Origin: Actinomycetales bacterium
GTDB lineage: Bacteria; Actinomycetota; Actinomycetes; Actinomycetales; Dermatophilaceae
DNA: 64,000 bases
Assembly (NCBI GenBank): GCA_016711095.1
Contig: JADJTP010000001.1
Location: 434,001-498,000 of the forward strand
Reading direction: 5' to 3'
Both the position numbers and the translations under genes were made by a program. The first letter of the stretch is position 1, and every line of letters starts with the position of its first letter. Below, one piece after another: positions 1 to 8,912 of this stretch. Under the pieces are notes generated by a model that was not told where the DNA came from, ran no database searches, and saw only the letters and a list, made by a program, of their open reading frames with translations.

Positions 1-38
1 TGACGACGCGTTCCAGCTGTTGGACAGGTTTGCTCATG
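1..38 (-). CDS. korA: 2-oxoglutarate:ferredoxin oxidoreductase alpha subunit, N-terminus (partial)
   Basis: Only the first 12 codons lie in the window, starting at the ATG at 38 and running off the left edge: MSKPVQQLERVV. Known actinobacterial KorA proteins begin with a very similar stretch ahead of the pyrophosphate-binding region, which suggests the alpha subunit of the enzyme that converts 2-oxoglutarate to succinyl-CoA with ferredoxin. The evidence is only a dozen residues, so this is a tentative call; another protein starting the same way is possible. Confidence 0.4.
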
Positions 39-444
39 GTGTGGTCACCGGGCCCTTGAATCCACGTCGCCGTGGGGCTACGGCGCCTCGCTCCATCGTA
101 GGACGTCAGCGGCCAAACAACCCCAGATGATTGATTCTCGGGTGATTGGTGTGGCGTGTGTGACGTGAGACGAGAGTGCCTTGGACTCGATGTCGCGAAC
201 GGATTCGAGCCGTGTCGTCGACAGTCGAATCCGGGCCGATCCACCACGCCCGGGCCTGAAGAGCGGGTGATGACGCAATAGGTGTTGCTACAGCGACACC
301 TGGCGCGGCATCTGCGGCGTCATCAGCCCCGGATGGAGTCCCCGCACGCTTCGGTCATCAGCGGCGTCAGCAGCCCCGGTGACAGCCCTGACGCGCTCGT
401 CGCCGACAGAGCACCGCCCGCGTCCTGCGCAGGGCCTTCGTCCC
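39..444. other. intergenic region without a convincing gene
   Basis: About 400 bases separate the partial gene at the left edge from the CoA-transferase gene. Short open frames exist on both strands but have no ribosome binding site, arginine/proline-rich shadow composition and no recognisable domain. The stretch at 120-190 is less GC-rich than the surroundings and may hold the promoter of the left-edge gene. I saw no strong hairpin. Confidence 0.5.
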
Positions 445-1629
445 TCAGGAGACCTCGCCGGCAGCCCGGAGCGCCGCGATTCTCGTCGCGTCATAACCGA
501 GCTCCGCGAGCACGTCGTCGGTGTGCGTTCCGGGAGCGACGACTGGCCGAGGCGCGCTGGGGGTCCGCGAAAACCGGGGCGCCGGGACCGGCAGCGTCGG
601 ACCACCCACGACCCCGTATGCCGCTCGCGTGGCCAGGTGCGCATGTTCGGGGGCCTCGCTGAGGGCCAGCACCGGGGCGACGCAGGCGTCCGACCGCTCC
701 AACACGGCACACCATTCATCGCGGGTGCGCGTCCGAAAAAGCTTCTCCCACAGGGATTTCGCTTCAGGCCAACGCCGTTGGTCGAGCCGATGCTCCGGAC
801 GCCGCGGGTCGTCGTCGGCGAGATCGAGCCCGGCGTGCTCACCGAGTAGGGCCAGCAACTCGGCATAGAACTGCGGCTCCAGGGCAGCAACCGCCAGGTG
901 CCGCCGGTCGGCGCATTCGTAGACCTCATAGAACGGTGCGCCGGTGTCCAGGACGTTGTTGCCCGGTGGTTGCGCCCACATGCCGGCGTCGGCGAGCGCG
1001 TGCGTGAAGGTCGTCAGATAGCTGGCTCCGTCGACGATCGCGGCATCGACGACTTGGCCGACACCCGAGCGAACCGCCTCGTGCAGGGCCGCGAGCAGAC
1101 CGGCGACGAGCAGCAGGGCCCCACCGGCGACGTCGCCGAGATAGGGCCCGGGCAGGACCGGCCGGGGGACCGATCCATCGTGGGTGTCGCGGACGACACC
1201 GGAGAGCAGTCCCGCCGTCGCCGTGTAGGTGAGGTCGTGGCCGGCATACGGCGCCTGCGGGCCGTCCTGCCCCCAGCCGGTCATCCGCGCATAGACCAGC
1301 CGGGGATTGCGGGCCAGGGCGACCTCAGGACCCAGGCCGAGGCGCTCCATCACCCCGGGTCGGTAGGGCTCTACAAGCGCGTCGGCGCCCTCGATGAGAT
1401 CGAGGACGACGTCGCGGCCCGCGGCGGACTTGAGGTCGATGCAGATCGAGCGGCGCCCCCGCCGCAGCACGGGCAGATCGAAGGGTCCGGCGCCGCCGGG
1501 GCGGTCCACGCCGATGACGTCGGCGCCGAGGTCCGCGAGGATCATGCCCGCGAAAGGCCCCGGGCCGATCCCGGCGAGTTCGACGATGCGTACTCCGGCC
1601 AGTGGCCCGACAGGCGGTGTGGTGGTCAC
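445..1629 (-). CDS. CaiB/BaiF CoA-transferase family protein, probable alpha-methylacyl-CoA racemase
   Basis: A 394-residue family III CoA-transferase. The opening, VRIVELAGIGPGPFAGMILA followed by DLGADV and VDRPGG, is typical of alpha-methylacyl-CoA racemases, which invert the 2-methyl centre of branched acyl-CoA thioesters during degradation of branched lipids or sterol side chains. His131 (in YAGHDLTY) and Asp166 (in YLGDVAGG) sit where the racemase catalytic His/Asp pair is expected. Length is slightly above the usual 360 residues. It is cytoplasmic and stands alone, with no beta-oxidation neighbour here, so the natural substrate is open. A true CoA-transferase function cannot be excluded. 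Confidence 0.85.
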   Translation of the reverse strand: MTTTPPVGPLAGVRIVELAGIGPGPFAGMILADLGADVIGVDRPGGAGPFDLPVLRRGRRSICIDLKSAAGRDVVLDLIEGADALVEPYRPGVMERLGLGPEVALARNPRLVYARMTGWGQDGPQAPYAGHDLTYTATAGLLSGVVRDTHDGSVPRPVLPGPYLGDVAGGALLLVAGLLAALHEAVRSGVGQVVDAAIVDGASYLTTFTHALADAGMWAQPPGNNVLDTGAPFYEVYECADRRHLAVAALEPQFYAELLALLGEHAGLDLADDDPRRPEHRLDQRRWPEAKSLWEKLFRTRTRDEWCAVLERSDACVAPVLALSEAPEHAHLATRAAYGVVGGPTLPVPAPRFSRTPSAPRPVVAPGTHTDDVLAELGYDATRIAALRAAGEVS

Positions 1630-1717
1630 AACACCACCGTATGCCGCGCAGCGAAGTCCGGCTCAAGCAGGCGCTGGGTTCGCAGACTTGAGGCGGCCGG
1701 GCTATTCGGGGTGCTCC

Positions 1718-3397
1718 TCAGTCGAGAAGCGCGACGAGTCCTTCGTGGGCGAGGGCGAGGACGGCGCTTCGCGCGTCGACAGCGGTCCGGGAGTCCAGTG
1801 CAGCCGTGGCCATGCCATGACAGGTCGCCATGTTGTGCAGCGACAAGGCGAACCGCACGATCGGCACCTTTGACGGGGCCATCGACAGGCTGCTCACTCC
1901 AAGGCCAGCCAACACCAGGGCCAGCAGCGGGTCGCCGCCAGCCTCGCCGCATACTCCCATCGGCTTGCCGGCGACCCTTGCGCCGTCGCACGCGTGGCCG
2001 ATGACCTTGAGCACGGCTGGCTGCCAGGGGTCGAGCAGGTCGGACAGCACGCCCTCCATCCGATCGGCGGCCATGGTGTATTGCGCGAGGTCGTTGGTGC
2101 CGAGCGACCCGAAGTCGACCTCGGCCAGCACGTGGCTGGCAAGCAACGCAGCCCCCGGGACCTCGATCATCACCCCGACGCTCGGCAGGCCGTTCTCGCG
2201 GACTCGCCGGGCGAACCAGGCGGCCTCCTCGGGAGTCGCCACCATCGGAGCCATGACCTTGACCTCGGCGTGGGTCGCTTTGGCGGCCACGCCGAGTGCC
2301 TCGAGCTGGACGTCGAGCAGGTCGGGGCGTAGCGCCGACAGGCGCAAGCCGCGCTTGCCCAGCGCTGGGTTCTCTTCGGGGCCGAGGTCGGCGAATGCCA
2401 ACGGCTTGTCGGCCCCGGCGTCAAGGGTGCGCACGACGACCCGGCGGGTGCCGAACGGCTCGAAAACCTTCGTGTAGATCTCGGTCTGCTCGGCAAGGGT
2501 CGGCGCCGTGTCGCGACTGAGGAAGACGAACTCGGTGCGGAACAGCCCGACCCCTTCGAGGTCCTGGGCTGCGGCACTCACGGCGTCGTCGACGCCGCCG
2601 ATGTTGGCCAGCAGCGCGATCGGGTGCCCATCACGGGTGCGGCCGGGTCCGGCAGATCCGGCCAGGGCCGAGCGGCGGCGCTCGCGCTTGCCGATGAGCT
2701 CGCGCTGATACTCCTCGCTCGGGTCCAGGGTGACTTCGCCGGTGTCGCCGTCGACGGCGACGATCGTGCCGGACGGGATGGTCGTCGCCCCGGCGAACTG
2801 GACGACGGCGGGGATCCCCATCTGCGCGGCAAGGATGGCGGTGTGACTCGTGCGCCCGCCAGCCTCGGTGACGATCGCCCGGACCATCGACGGGTTGAGG
2901 GTCACGGTCTCGGCAGGCGCTAGGTCGTGCGCGACGATGACGCTGGGCACGTCGAAGTCCGGCACGCCCGGATCTGGCACGCCGAGCAGCCGGGCAACGG
3001 CCCGGTTGCGGACGTCCTTGAGGTCGGTGACCCGCTCGGCGAAGTAGCCGCCGAGCGCCTCGAACTGAGCGGCATACTCCTCGACGGCAGCGGTGACCGC
3101 CGTCGTCGGGCCCTTGCCGGTGGCCAGATGCTTGCCGATCGACTTCTGCAAGCCCTTGTCGCGGGCGATCAGCGCCGTTGCGGTGAGGATCTGCTGTGCG
3201 GTCTCGTCGGCCGTCGCGGCACGCTCCTCGAGGGTCACCGCGACGGACTCGAAGGCCTCCTTGACGCGGGTGTGGGTTGCGGCCGCGTCGGTCGTGGGCG
3301 CCTCGTCGGCCGGTGGCCGGACCGGCGCTCGGACCTGCACGACGGGCCCGACCGCAGCGCCGGGGCTGACGCCGATACCCCTGATGACGTCAGTCAT
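1718..3397 (-). CDS. ptsI: phosphoenolpyruvate-protein phosphotransferase, PTS enzyme I
   Basis: Enzyme I of the sugar phosphotransferase system (559 residues) takes phosphate from phosphoenolpyruvate and hands it to HPr. The phosphohistidine motif GGRTSHTAILA places the active His at 185; the PEP-binding barrel follows with FRTEF, DAGADKPL, the segment ending LGTNDLAQYT and the VCGEAGGDP cysteine loop. Full family length. It starts 3 bases after the ptsH stop with its GGAG ribosome site overlapping the end of ptsH, so the two are translated together. It is the last gene of the fructose PTS operon and presumably also supplies the mannitol transporter nearby. Confidence 0.97.
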   Translation of the reverse strand: MTDVIRGIGVSPGAAVGPVVQVRAPVRPPADEAPTTDAAATHTRVKEAFESVAVTLEERAATADETAQQILTATALIARDKGLQKSIGKHLATGKGPTTAVTAAVEEYAAQFEALGGYFAERVTDLKDVRNRAVARLLGVPDPGVPDFDVPSVIVAHDLAPAETVTLNPSMVRAIVTEAGGRTSHTAILAAQMGIPAVVQFAGATTIPSGTIVAVDGDTGEVTLDPSEEYQRELIGKRERRRSALAGSAGPGRTRDGHPIALLANIGGVDDAVSAAAQDLEGVGLFRTEFVFLSRDTAPTLAEQTEIYTKVFEPFGTRRVVVRTLDAGADKPLAFADLGPEENPALGKRGLRLSALRPDLLDVQLEALGVAAKATHAEVKVMAPMVATPEEAAWFARRVRENGLPSVGVMIEVPGAALLASHVLAEVDFGSLGTNDLAQYTMAADRMEGVLSDLLDPWQPAVLKVIGHACDGARVAGKPMGVCGEAGGDPLLALVLAGLGVSSLSMAPSKVPIVRFALSLHNMATCHGMATAALDSRTAVDARSAVLALAHEGLVALLD

Positions 3398-3400
3398 CGG

Positions 3401-3670
3401 TTACTCCGCGTCTAGGTCGCGGGAGAGCAGTTCGACAAGCGAGTCGAGAGCCTCGTCCGCCCCGTCGCCCTCCGCGGTCAGGACAATCTGCTCGCCGTGC
3501 CTGGCGCCCAGGGCCATGACGCCGAGGATGCTCGTCGCGTCGACGGACTCCTCGTCGGGCCGGCCGATCTCGATGTCCAGCCCGGTCGCGTTGGCGGCCT
3601 GGACGAACAGCGAGGCGGGACGGGCGTGCAGGCCCACGGACGAGGCGATCGTGACAATTCGAGTGGCCAT
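3401..3670 (-). CDS. ptsH: phosphocarrier protein HPr
   Basis: An 89-residue HPr that carries phosphate from enzyme I to the EIIA domains. The start at 3670 is chosen because AAGGAA lies just upstream and places the active histidine at the canonical position 15 (VGLHARPAS). Ser47 in DATSILGVMALG corresponds to the regulatory serine region of other HPr proteins; whether an HPr kinase exists cannot be seen here, and actinobacteria usually lack one. It lies 72 bases after the EIIBC gene and is followed directly by ptsI. Confidence 0.96.
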   Translation of the reverse strand: MATRIVTIASSVGLHARPASLFVQAANATGLDIEIGRPDEESVDATSILGVMALGARHGEQIVLTAEGDGADEALDSLVELLSRDLDAE

Positions 3671-3742
3671 GAGCGGTTCCTTCGAGGTTGAGGGTGGCAT
3701 GTTCGGTGGTCCGACAAGAAGCCCGAGAGGATCGCCAGGCCG

Positions 3743-5239
3743 TTAGGCGATGGCCCTGACCGCGTTATGGTCGCGTGATTTCAAGACGACGACCAGGCCA
3801 GCCATGATAGCCACGCCGACGGCGAGGGCGATGAGGAAGCCCAAGAAGTTGCCGATGAGGGGCAGCACCCAGATCCCGCCGTGCGGTGCGCGCAACGTGG
3901 ATCCGAAAGCCATCGTGAGGGCACCGGTGACCGCCGAGCCGACGACCGACGAGGCCATGATGCGGACCGGGTCGGCAGCGGCGAACGGGATGGCGCCTTC
4001 GGAGATGAACGAGGCCCCGAGCAGCCAGGCCGCCTTGCCGTTCTCCTGCTCCGGCTCGGTGAACAGGGCCGGCCTCAGCGTGGTGGCCAGTGCCAGGCCG
4101 AGCGGGGCGACCATGCCGGCAGCCATGACCGCGGCCATGACCTTGAGTTGCGGGGCATCCAGTGCGGTGCCCGCGGCCGCCAGGCCGGTCGTGCCGAACG
4201 TGTAGGCGACCTTGTTGACGGGCCCGCCGAGGTCGAAGCCCATCATCGCGCCGAGGATGAGGCCCAGGATGATGCCACCGCCGACACCGAGGCTGTTGAG
4301 ACCGCTTGTCAGCGCGTCCATCAGGGCCTTGATCGGACGGCCGAGCACGGTGATGAAGAGGCCGACTGTGATGAGGGTTGAGACGAGGGGGATGACGACC
4401 ACCGGCATCACGCCGCGCACGCCCTTGGCGACCTTCCAGCCGGTGACCCACTTGGCCACGAAGCCGGCGAGCAGTCCGGTGACGAGACCGCCGAGGAAGC
4501 CGGCACCCATGGTCGAGGAGACGGCGCCGCCGACGATGCCGGGGACCAGCCCGGGGCGGTCGGCGATCGCGTAGGCGATGAAGCCGGACAGGATCGGCAC
4601 GAGGAACGCGAAGGCCGCCGCACCGATGACGAACAGCAGGGCTGCCCAATGCATCAGGTTGAGGGGGTTGAAGCCGTCCATCAGGCTGTAGGCGGCGTCC
4701 GGGTTGGTGATGCCGTACTTGACGACTTCGATGGCGCCGTTACCGCCGGGGGTGATGAAGCCGGCGAGCATGAAGCCGAGGGCGATGAGGATGCCGCCGG
4801 CGGCGACGAACGGGATCATGTAGGAGACCCCGGTCATCAGCCAGGTACGCAACCGGGTGCCCGCGCCTTGGGTTTCCACCGTCACCGGGGCGGGGCGGGC
4901 CGCGGCGGCGGTGGCGTCGGGGTTGGCCTGGGCGTGGGCCGCTGCGGCGGCAGCCTGAGCGATGAGCGCCGGGCCGTCGGAGATCGCGCGTTTGACCCCG
5001 ACGTCGACCGTCGGCTTGCCGGCGAAGCGCTGCACGTCCTTGACCGGCAGATCATGCGCGAAGATCACCGCATCGGCCGCATCGATGACGGCCTGCGGGA
5101 TCGGGTCCGAGCCGGCCGAGCCCTGGGTCTCGACGAGCATCTCGTGGCCGGCGTCCTGGGCTGCCTGCTCCAACGCTTCGGCAGCCATATAGGTGTGTGC
5201 GATTCCAGTGGGGCATGACGTCACTCCGACGAACTTCAT
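3743..5239 (-). CDS. fruA: PTS fructose transporter subunit EIIBC
   Basis: A 498-residue fructose-specific EIIBC. Residues 1-100 are the EIIB domain with the phosphocysteine Cys9 in VTSCPTGIAHT; a Pro/Ala-rich linker (about 100-125) leads to the EIIC membrane domain with many hydrophobic helices and the conserved segment around FDLGGPVNKVAY. It imports fructose and phosphorylates it at C1. The gene overlaps the EIIA gene by 4 bases (ATGA), so EIIA and EIIBC are separate but coupled polypeptides here. The product, fructose 1-phosphate, is used by FruK from the same operon. Confidence 0.95.
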   Translation of the reverse strand: MKFVGVTSCPTGIAHTYMAAEALEQAAQDAGHEMLVETQGSAGSDPIPQAVIDAADAVIFAHDLPVKDVQRFAGKPTVDVGVKRAISDGPALIAQAAAAAAHAQANPDATAAAARPAPVTVETQGAGTRLRTWLMTGVSYMIPFVAAGGILIALGFMLAGFITPGGNGAIEVVKYGITNPDAAYSLMDGFNPLNLMHWAALLFVIGAAAFAFLVPILSGFIAYAIADRPGLVPGIVGGAVSSTMGAGFLGGLVTGLLAGFVAKWVTGWKVAKGVRGVMPVVVIPLVSTLITVGLFITVLGRPIKALMDALTSGLNSLGVGGGIILGLILGAMMGFDLGGPVNKVAYTFGTTGLAAAGTALDAPQLKVMAAVMAAGMVAPLGLALATTLRPALFTEPEQENGKAAWLLGASFISEGAIPFAAADPVRIMASSVVGSAVTGALTMAFGSTLRAPHGGIWVLPLIGNFLGFLIALAVGVAIMAGLVVVLKSRDHNAVRAIA

Positions 5240-5685
5240 GCGTTCACAACCTCTCGCTCAATGATTTCCACGACCTCGGTCTCGGTGACCGCGTCGGTCA
5301 GTGCCTGGCGGAAGTCCTTCCGCATGAGCTTGCGCGCGAGTTTGGCAAGGATCGCCAAGTGCTCCTGCCCGCCGCCGTCAGGGGCGGCGATGAGGAAGAT
5401 CAGGGTGGCAGGGCCGTCCTCAGCACCCCAGTCGATGCCGCTCGCTGAACGTCCGAAGACCAACGACGGGGTGCTGATGCCGGCACTGCGGGCGTGCGGG
5501 ATGCCGATACCGCCGGGCAGCCCCGTTGCCATCTGCTCTTCGCGCTTACGCACGTCGTCGAGGAACAGGTCGAGGTCGGTGCATCGGCCGTCGGCGACGA
5601 GGGTCTGGGCCATCGTCCGAGTGGCCTCGTGCCGGTCGGTGGGAGGCAGGTCAAGGACAACCTGTGCCGTGCTGATGAGGGACAT
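5236..5685 (-). CDS. PTS fructose EIIA component
   Basis: A 149-residue EIIA of the fructose/mannitol family that relays phosphate from HPr to the EIIB cysteine. The active-site His64 lies in GIGIPHARSAG, and the mid-domain GGGQEHLAILAKLAR matches the family. It ends in a 4-base overlap with the EIIBC gene and follows fruK by about 50 bases, which places it firmly in the fru operon. Confidence 0.94.
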   Translation of the reverse strand: MSLISTAQVVLDLPPTDRHEATRTMAQTLVADGRCTDLDLFLDDVRKREEQMATGLPGGIGIPHARSAGISTPSLVFGRSASGIDWGAEDGPATLIFLIAAPDGGGQEHLAILAKLARKLMRKDFRQALTDAVTETEVVEIIEREVVNA

Positions 5686-5736
5686 TCGAACTCCTGCAGG
5701 TTGTGGCGGTTAGGCCGGGCGGGGTCGAGCGGGTCT

Positions 5737-6687
5737 TCAGGCGGACAAGACGATTGTGAGGTCTGGCGTATCGGTAGATGTGACATTCACGGCGGCGACA
5801 TCCTCGGGCGCGGGCATCCGGCTGCCGGGCAGGCTCACCGCTGCCGCTCCCCAGGCGACCCCGGTGGCCAGTGCCTCTCGGGGGCCGGCGCCGCGGCATA
5901 CGGCGTGCAGGAAGCCGGCCACGAGCGAGTCCCCGGCGCCGACGGTGGAGACGGGCTTGTCGACGTGGCCGCTCGCGTGCGCCATGGCGTCGGCGCTGAC
6001 CAGTAATGCGCCATGCCGACCGAGGCTGACGATGACCGTCTCGATGCCCCCGTCGACGAGGATGCGGGCGGCCTCGCCGACCTGCGCCAGCGTGTGCAGC
6101 GAGCGTCCGACGAGTTCTTCGAGCTCCTCGAGATTGGGCTTGATGAGGTCTGGTCCGGCAGGCACGGCCTCGGTGAGCGGGGCGCCCGAGGTGTCGATCG
6201 CGACCTTGATCCCGGCGGCGTGGCCGTGGCGCACGAGGTCGGCATAGCTACCGGACGGCATACCGGGGGGGAGGCTGCCGCAGCCGACGACCCACTGCAC
6301 GTCGCCGCTGAGACGTTCGTCGACGGCAGCCAGCAGGGCCTGCAACTCGTCGTCGGCGAGGGTCGGACCGGGCTCGTTGAGCTTGGTGGTCGTGCCGTCG
6401 GGCTCGATGACGGCGATGTTCATCCGGGTGGTGCCGGTGATGGGCACGACCGTGTATGCCGTGCCGGAGCGCTCCAGCAGGGCCTGCAGGAGCTGCCCTT
6501 CCGGACCGCCCGAGGGGAGCACCGCCAGCGCCGCGGTGCCGTTGGCGCTCAGGGCACGGGCGACGTTGATGCCCTTGCCACCCGGGTCGATCCGGCTGTC
6601 GGAAGCCCGGTTGACCTCGCCGTGCTCGAGGGCGGCGACGGATACAGTGCGGTCGATGCTCGGGTTGGGGGTGAGCGTGACGATCAT
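5737..6687 (-). CDS. fruK: 1-phosphofructokinase
   Basis: A 316-residue PfkB-family sugar kinase that converts fructose 1-phosphate to fructose 1,6-bisphosphate. The start at 6687 (MIVTLTPNPSIDRT) is preferred over one 20 codons upstream because GGGAGG lies just before it and the N-terminus then matches the family. Visible motifs are GGKGINVARAL (substrate side) and STVGAGDSLVAGF with the catalytic aspartate in GAGDS. First structural gene of the fructose operon, downstream of the DeoR-type regulator. Confidence 0.95.
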   Translation of the reverse strand: MIVTLTPNPSIDRTVSVAALEHGEVNRASDSRIDPGGKGINVARALSANGTAALAVLPSGGPEGQLLQALLERSGTAYTVVPITGTTRMNIAVIEPDGTTTKLNEPGPTLADDELQALLAAVDERLSGDVQWVVGCGSLPPGMPSGSYADLVRHGHAAGIKVAIDTSGAPLTEAVPAGPDLIKPNLEELEELVGRSLHTLAQVGEAARILVDGGIETVIVSLGRHGALLVSADAMAHASGHVDKPVSTVGAGDSLVAGFLHAVCRGAGPREALATGVAWGAAAVSLPGSRMPAPEDVAAVNVTSTDTPDLTIVLSA

Positions 6688-6804
6688 CCGTGCCTCCCGT
6701 GTCTGCGGTGGTTGCTGGCGTCTACTCGAAGAATGCCACAGAAACAAATCAATGTAAAGAGATACGGGTGCGGATGTCTTTTGACTGTGTCCGCTTAGTG
6801 CGGA
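6688..6804 (-). promoter_or_regulatory. fruR-fruK intergenic region, probable fru operator/promoter
   Basis: The 117 bases between the regulator and fruK contain a markedly AT-rich core (about 6728-6765) including ACAGAAACAAATCAATGT, in an otherwise 70 % GC region. DeoR-type FruR repressors generally bind between their own gene and fruK, so this is the most likely site. I could not find a clean inverted repeat, so exact promoter and operator positions are not assigned. Confidence 0.45.
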
Positions 6805-7566
6805 TCAGGCGCGAATCGTGTCCAGGCCCTCGGCCTCGAGCCGATCGGCGGTCTCCTCGTCCAGGAGTCGATCGGTGATGAGCAACGCGACGTCATCGAG
6901 CAGCGCGAAGCGATGGAAGTGGACGAGCTCGGCCTTGGAGGAGTCGGCGACCACGACGCACCGGCGCGACGCCGCCACCATGGCCCGCTTCGCCATGGCC
7001 TCGGCCTGATCGGGAGTGGTCATCCCGCGCCGGACCGAGAAGCCATTCGTCCCAAGGAAGGCGACATCGACGGTGACGTCCGCCAGCGCGGATGTCGCCC
7101 ATGTGCCGACCGCCGCGCCGGTCCGCGGCCGGATCCGCCCGCCGAGGACGTAAAGATCGATCTCCGGGTGCCCGTGCAGGATCGAGGCGATCGCGATGGA
7201 GTTCGTGACGACGGTGAGCTCTCGATCTCGAGGGAAGAGCTCGGCAATCGCCTGGGTCGTCGTTCCGGCATCCAGCAGGACGGTGCCCTCCTCGGGCAAC
7301 TCCTCGATCGCCCGCGCGGCTACACGGCCCTTCTCCGCGGCGAAATGCTCCCGGCGGGTGGCCAGCGTCGGCTCGACTCCGAGCCGCTCGACGGGCAGGG
7401 CGCCGCCGTGGACTCGCCGGACGACCCCGAGACGTTCAAGGGCCGTGAGGTCGCGGCGAACGGTCTCGGGCGTGACGCGCAGCGACTCGGCCAGGGCCGT
7501 GACCTCGACCCTGCCATGCGCTCGCGCCGCGACGAGGATGGCTTGCTGCCGTTCGGGGGCGTACAT
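6805..7566 (-). CDS. fruR: DeoR-family transcriptional regulator of the fructose operon
   Basis: A 253-residue DeoR/GlpR-type regulator. The N-terminal winged helix (about residues 1-55) contains the family signature around VTPETVRRDLTALE; the rest is the sugar-phosphate sensing domain with LLDAGTTTQAIAE, VTNS, LGGRIRPRTGA and a VADSSK motif. The start at 7566 has AGGAG upstream. Such proteins usually repress fru genes and respond to fructose 1-phosphate or fructose 1,6-bisphosphate. It lies directly before fruK on the same strand and about 100 bases after the zinc dehydrogenase gene, with which it may be co-transcribed. Confidence 0.9.
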   Translation of the reverse strand: MYAPERQQAILVAARAHGRVEVTALAESLRVTPETVRRDLTALERLGVVRRVHGGALPVERLGVEPTLATRREHFAAEKGRVAARAIEELPEEGTVLLDAGTTTQAIAELFPRDRELTVVTNSIAIASILHGHPEIDLYVLGGRIRPRTGAAVGTWATSALADVTVDVAFLGTNGFSVRRGMTTPDQAEAMAKRAMVAASRRCVVVADSSKAELVHFHRFALLDDVALLITDRLLDEETADRLEAEGLDTIRA

Positions 7567-7672
7567 CGCGCTCTCCTGCTCTCGGACAGATCCGGCTGCC
7601 AGACCGTGGGAGTGTGCCCGATTGTGCCCGATCGCGCCAGTCGGCGGCAAGGACTCGGGGCCAACGAGGCAC

Positions 7673-8731
7673 TCAGGGTTCGACGGTCACCTTGATGGCC
7701 TCGCCGCGCGCGACGATGTCGAAGGCATCCAGCACGTCGGCCAACGGGATCCGCCGGGTGATCAGGTCCTTGACCGGGACCTGTCCCGTCGAGATGTATT
7801 CCAGTGCCTTCTTGTTGTGAGCAGGCGAGGACCCGTTGGCGCCGTGGATGTGCAGTTGCCGGTAGTGCACGAGGTTTGAGTCGCAGGTGATCGTCGGGTC
7901 GGTCTTGGGCAGCCCACCGAAGAAGGAGATCCGGCCGTTGCGGGCAGCCATCGCGATGGCCTGCTCTTGGGTGATGTTGGCTGCGGTTGCGGTGATGACG
8001 ACGTCGGCCCCCCGTCCGCCGGTCAACTCCATCACCCGCGCGACGACGTCGACCTCAGCGCCGTTGATCGTCTCGTCCGGCTGCACGGCCTCGGCCGACA
8101 TGGCCAGCCGTTCCGCGTTGACGTCGACGAGATAGACCGGGCCGCATCGGTGTACGCCGCGGGCGATGCGGATGTGGATGCACCCGATCGGGCCGGCGCC
8201 GAAGACGACGACGGTATCGCCGGGCTCGATCCCCAACTGCTCCTGAGCGTTGATGGCGCAGGCGAACGGCTCGGCGGCTGACGCCTCGTCGAAGCCGACG
8301 TTGTCGGGGATGCGGTTGAGGCCGTCGACCTTGAGCACCGCGCTGGGCACGATCATGTAGTCGGCGAAGCCGCCGTCGTACTGATACCCCATCGAGGTTT
8401 GGTTCTGGCAGACCTCCATCCAGCCCTTGGAGCACTCGTAGCAGTCGCCGCACGGGACGGCTGCGATGACCTGCACGGCGTCCCCGACCTCCCAGTCGCT
8501 GCCGTATGCCGCGTTGACCTCGGCGCCGACCTCGACGACCTCACCGGCGATCTCGTGGCCGATGATCCGAGGTGGGGTGAGGTTCTGGTGCCCGTTGTGC
8601 TGGATCTTGACGTCCGTGCCGCACGTCGAGCAGTTCTTGACCCGCAGCTTGACCTCGAGGGCGCCGCATTCCGGCTCGGGCACATCCTCAACCCGCAGGT
8701 CCCCTGGGGCGTAGAAGCGCAGTGCCTTCAT
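7673..8731 (-). CDS. zinc-dependent medium-chain dehydrogenase, possibly mannitol-1-phosphate or polyol dehydrogenase
   Basis: A 352-residue MDR-family alcohol dehydrogenase. Catalytic zinc ligands are visible as CSTCGTD and GHE in RIIGHEIAGEV; the structural-zinc loop CGDCYECSKGWMEVC has four cysteines; the NAD(P) fold carries VFGAGPIGCIHI. The start at 8731 has a strong GAGGAGG site. It resembles sorbitol/threonine-type dehydrogenases. It is transcribed away from mtlA across a shared palindrome, and no classical long-chain MtlD is present, so I infer that it oxidises mannitol 1-phosphate (or a related polyol phosphate) to a ketose phosphate. That role is not established by sequence alone. 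Confidence 0.85.
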   Translation of the reverse strand: MKALRFYAPGDLRVEDVPEPECGALEVKLRVKNCSTCGTDVKIQHNGHQNLTPPRIIGHEIAGEVVEVGAEVNAAYGSDWEVGDAVQVIAAVPCGDCYECSKGWMEVCQNQTSMGYQYDGGFADYMIVPSAVLKVDGLNRIPDNVGFDEASAAEPFACAINAQEQLGIEPGDTVVVFGAGPIGCIHIRIARGVHRCGPVYLVDVNAERLAMSAEAVQPDETINGAEVDVVARVMELTGGRGADVVITATAANITQEQAIAMAARNGRISFFGGLPKTDPTITCDSNLVHYRQLHIHGANGSSPAHNKKALEYISTGQVPVKDLITRRIPLADVLDAFDIVARGEAIKVTVEP

Positions 8732-8828
8732 GGATGCCTCCTCGCATCTCGACGACCGATCACCGGCCGACCGGTCCGGGGGAGCGACCCCGAATCGGGT
8801 GTGGTTTTGTGTCTGAAGCTTCCCACAA

Positions 8829-8849
8829 GTCCTTGACTCGGTCAAGGAC
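8829..8849. promoter_or_regulatory. perfect palindromic operator between mtlA and the dehydrogenase
   Basis: A 9-base perfect inverted repeat with a 3-base centre, GTCCTTGAC-TCG-GTCAAGGAC. The left arm contains the -35 hexamer of the mtlA promoter, and on the other strand the right arm also supplies a TTGACC. A repressor bound here would block mtlA and probably the divergent dehydrogenase. No local mannitol regulator gene is present, so the binding protein is unknown. Confidence 0.75.
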
Positions 8850-8860
8850 AAGCCTATATA
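8833..8860 (+). promoter_or_regulatory. sigma-70 type promoter of mtlA
   Basis: TTGACT at 8833-8838 and TATATA at 8855-8860 are separated by 16 bases, close to the consensus for a primary sigma factor promoter and unusually strong for this GC content. Start of transcription should fall near 8866, giving a short leader before the ATG at 8913. Confidence 0.75.
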
Positions 8861-8912
8861 AAGGAGAACACAGATCCCACGATGACGTGGGTCACAGCGA
8901 AGGGAACATGTC

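Noticed and set aside
78..278. 66-codon frame near the left edge
   Set aside because: No ribosome site, no recognisable motif and shadow-like composition.
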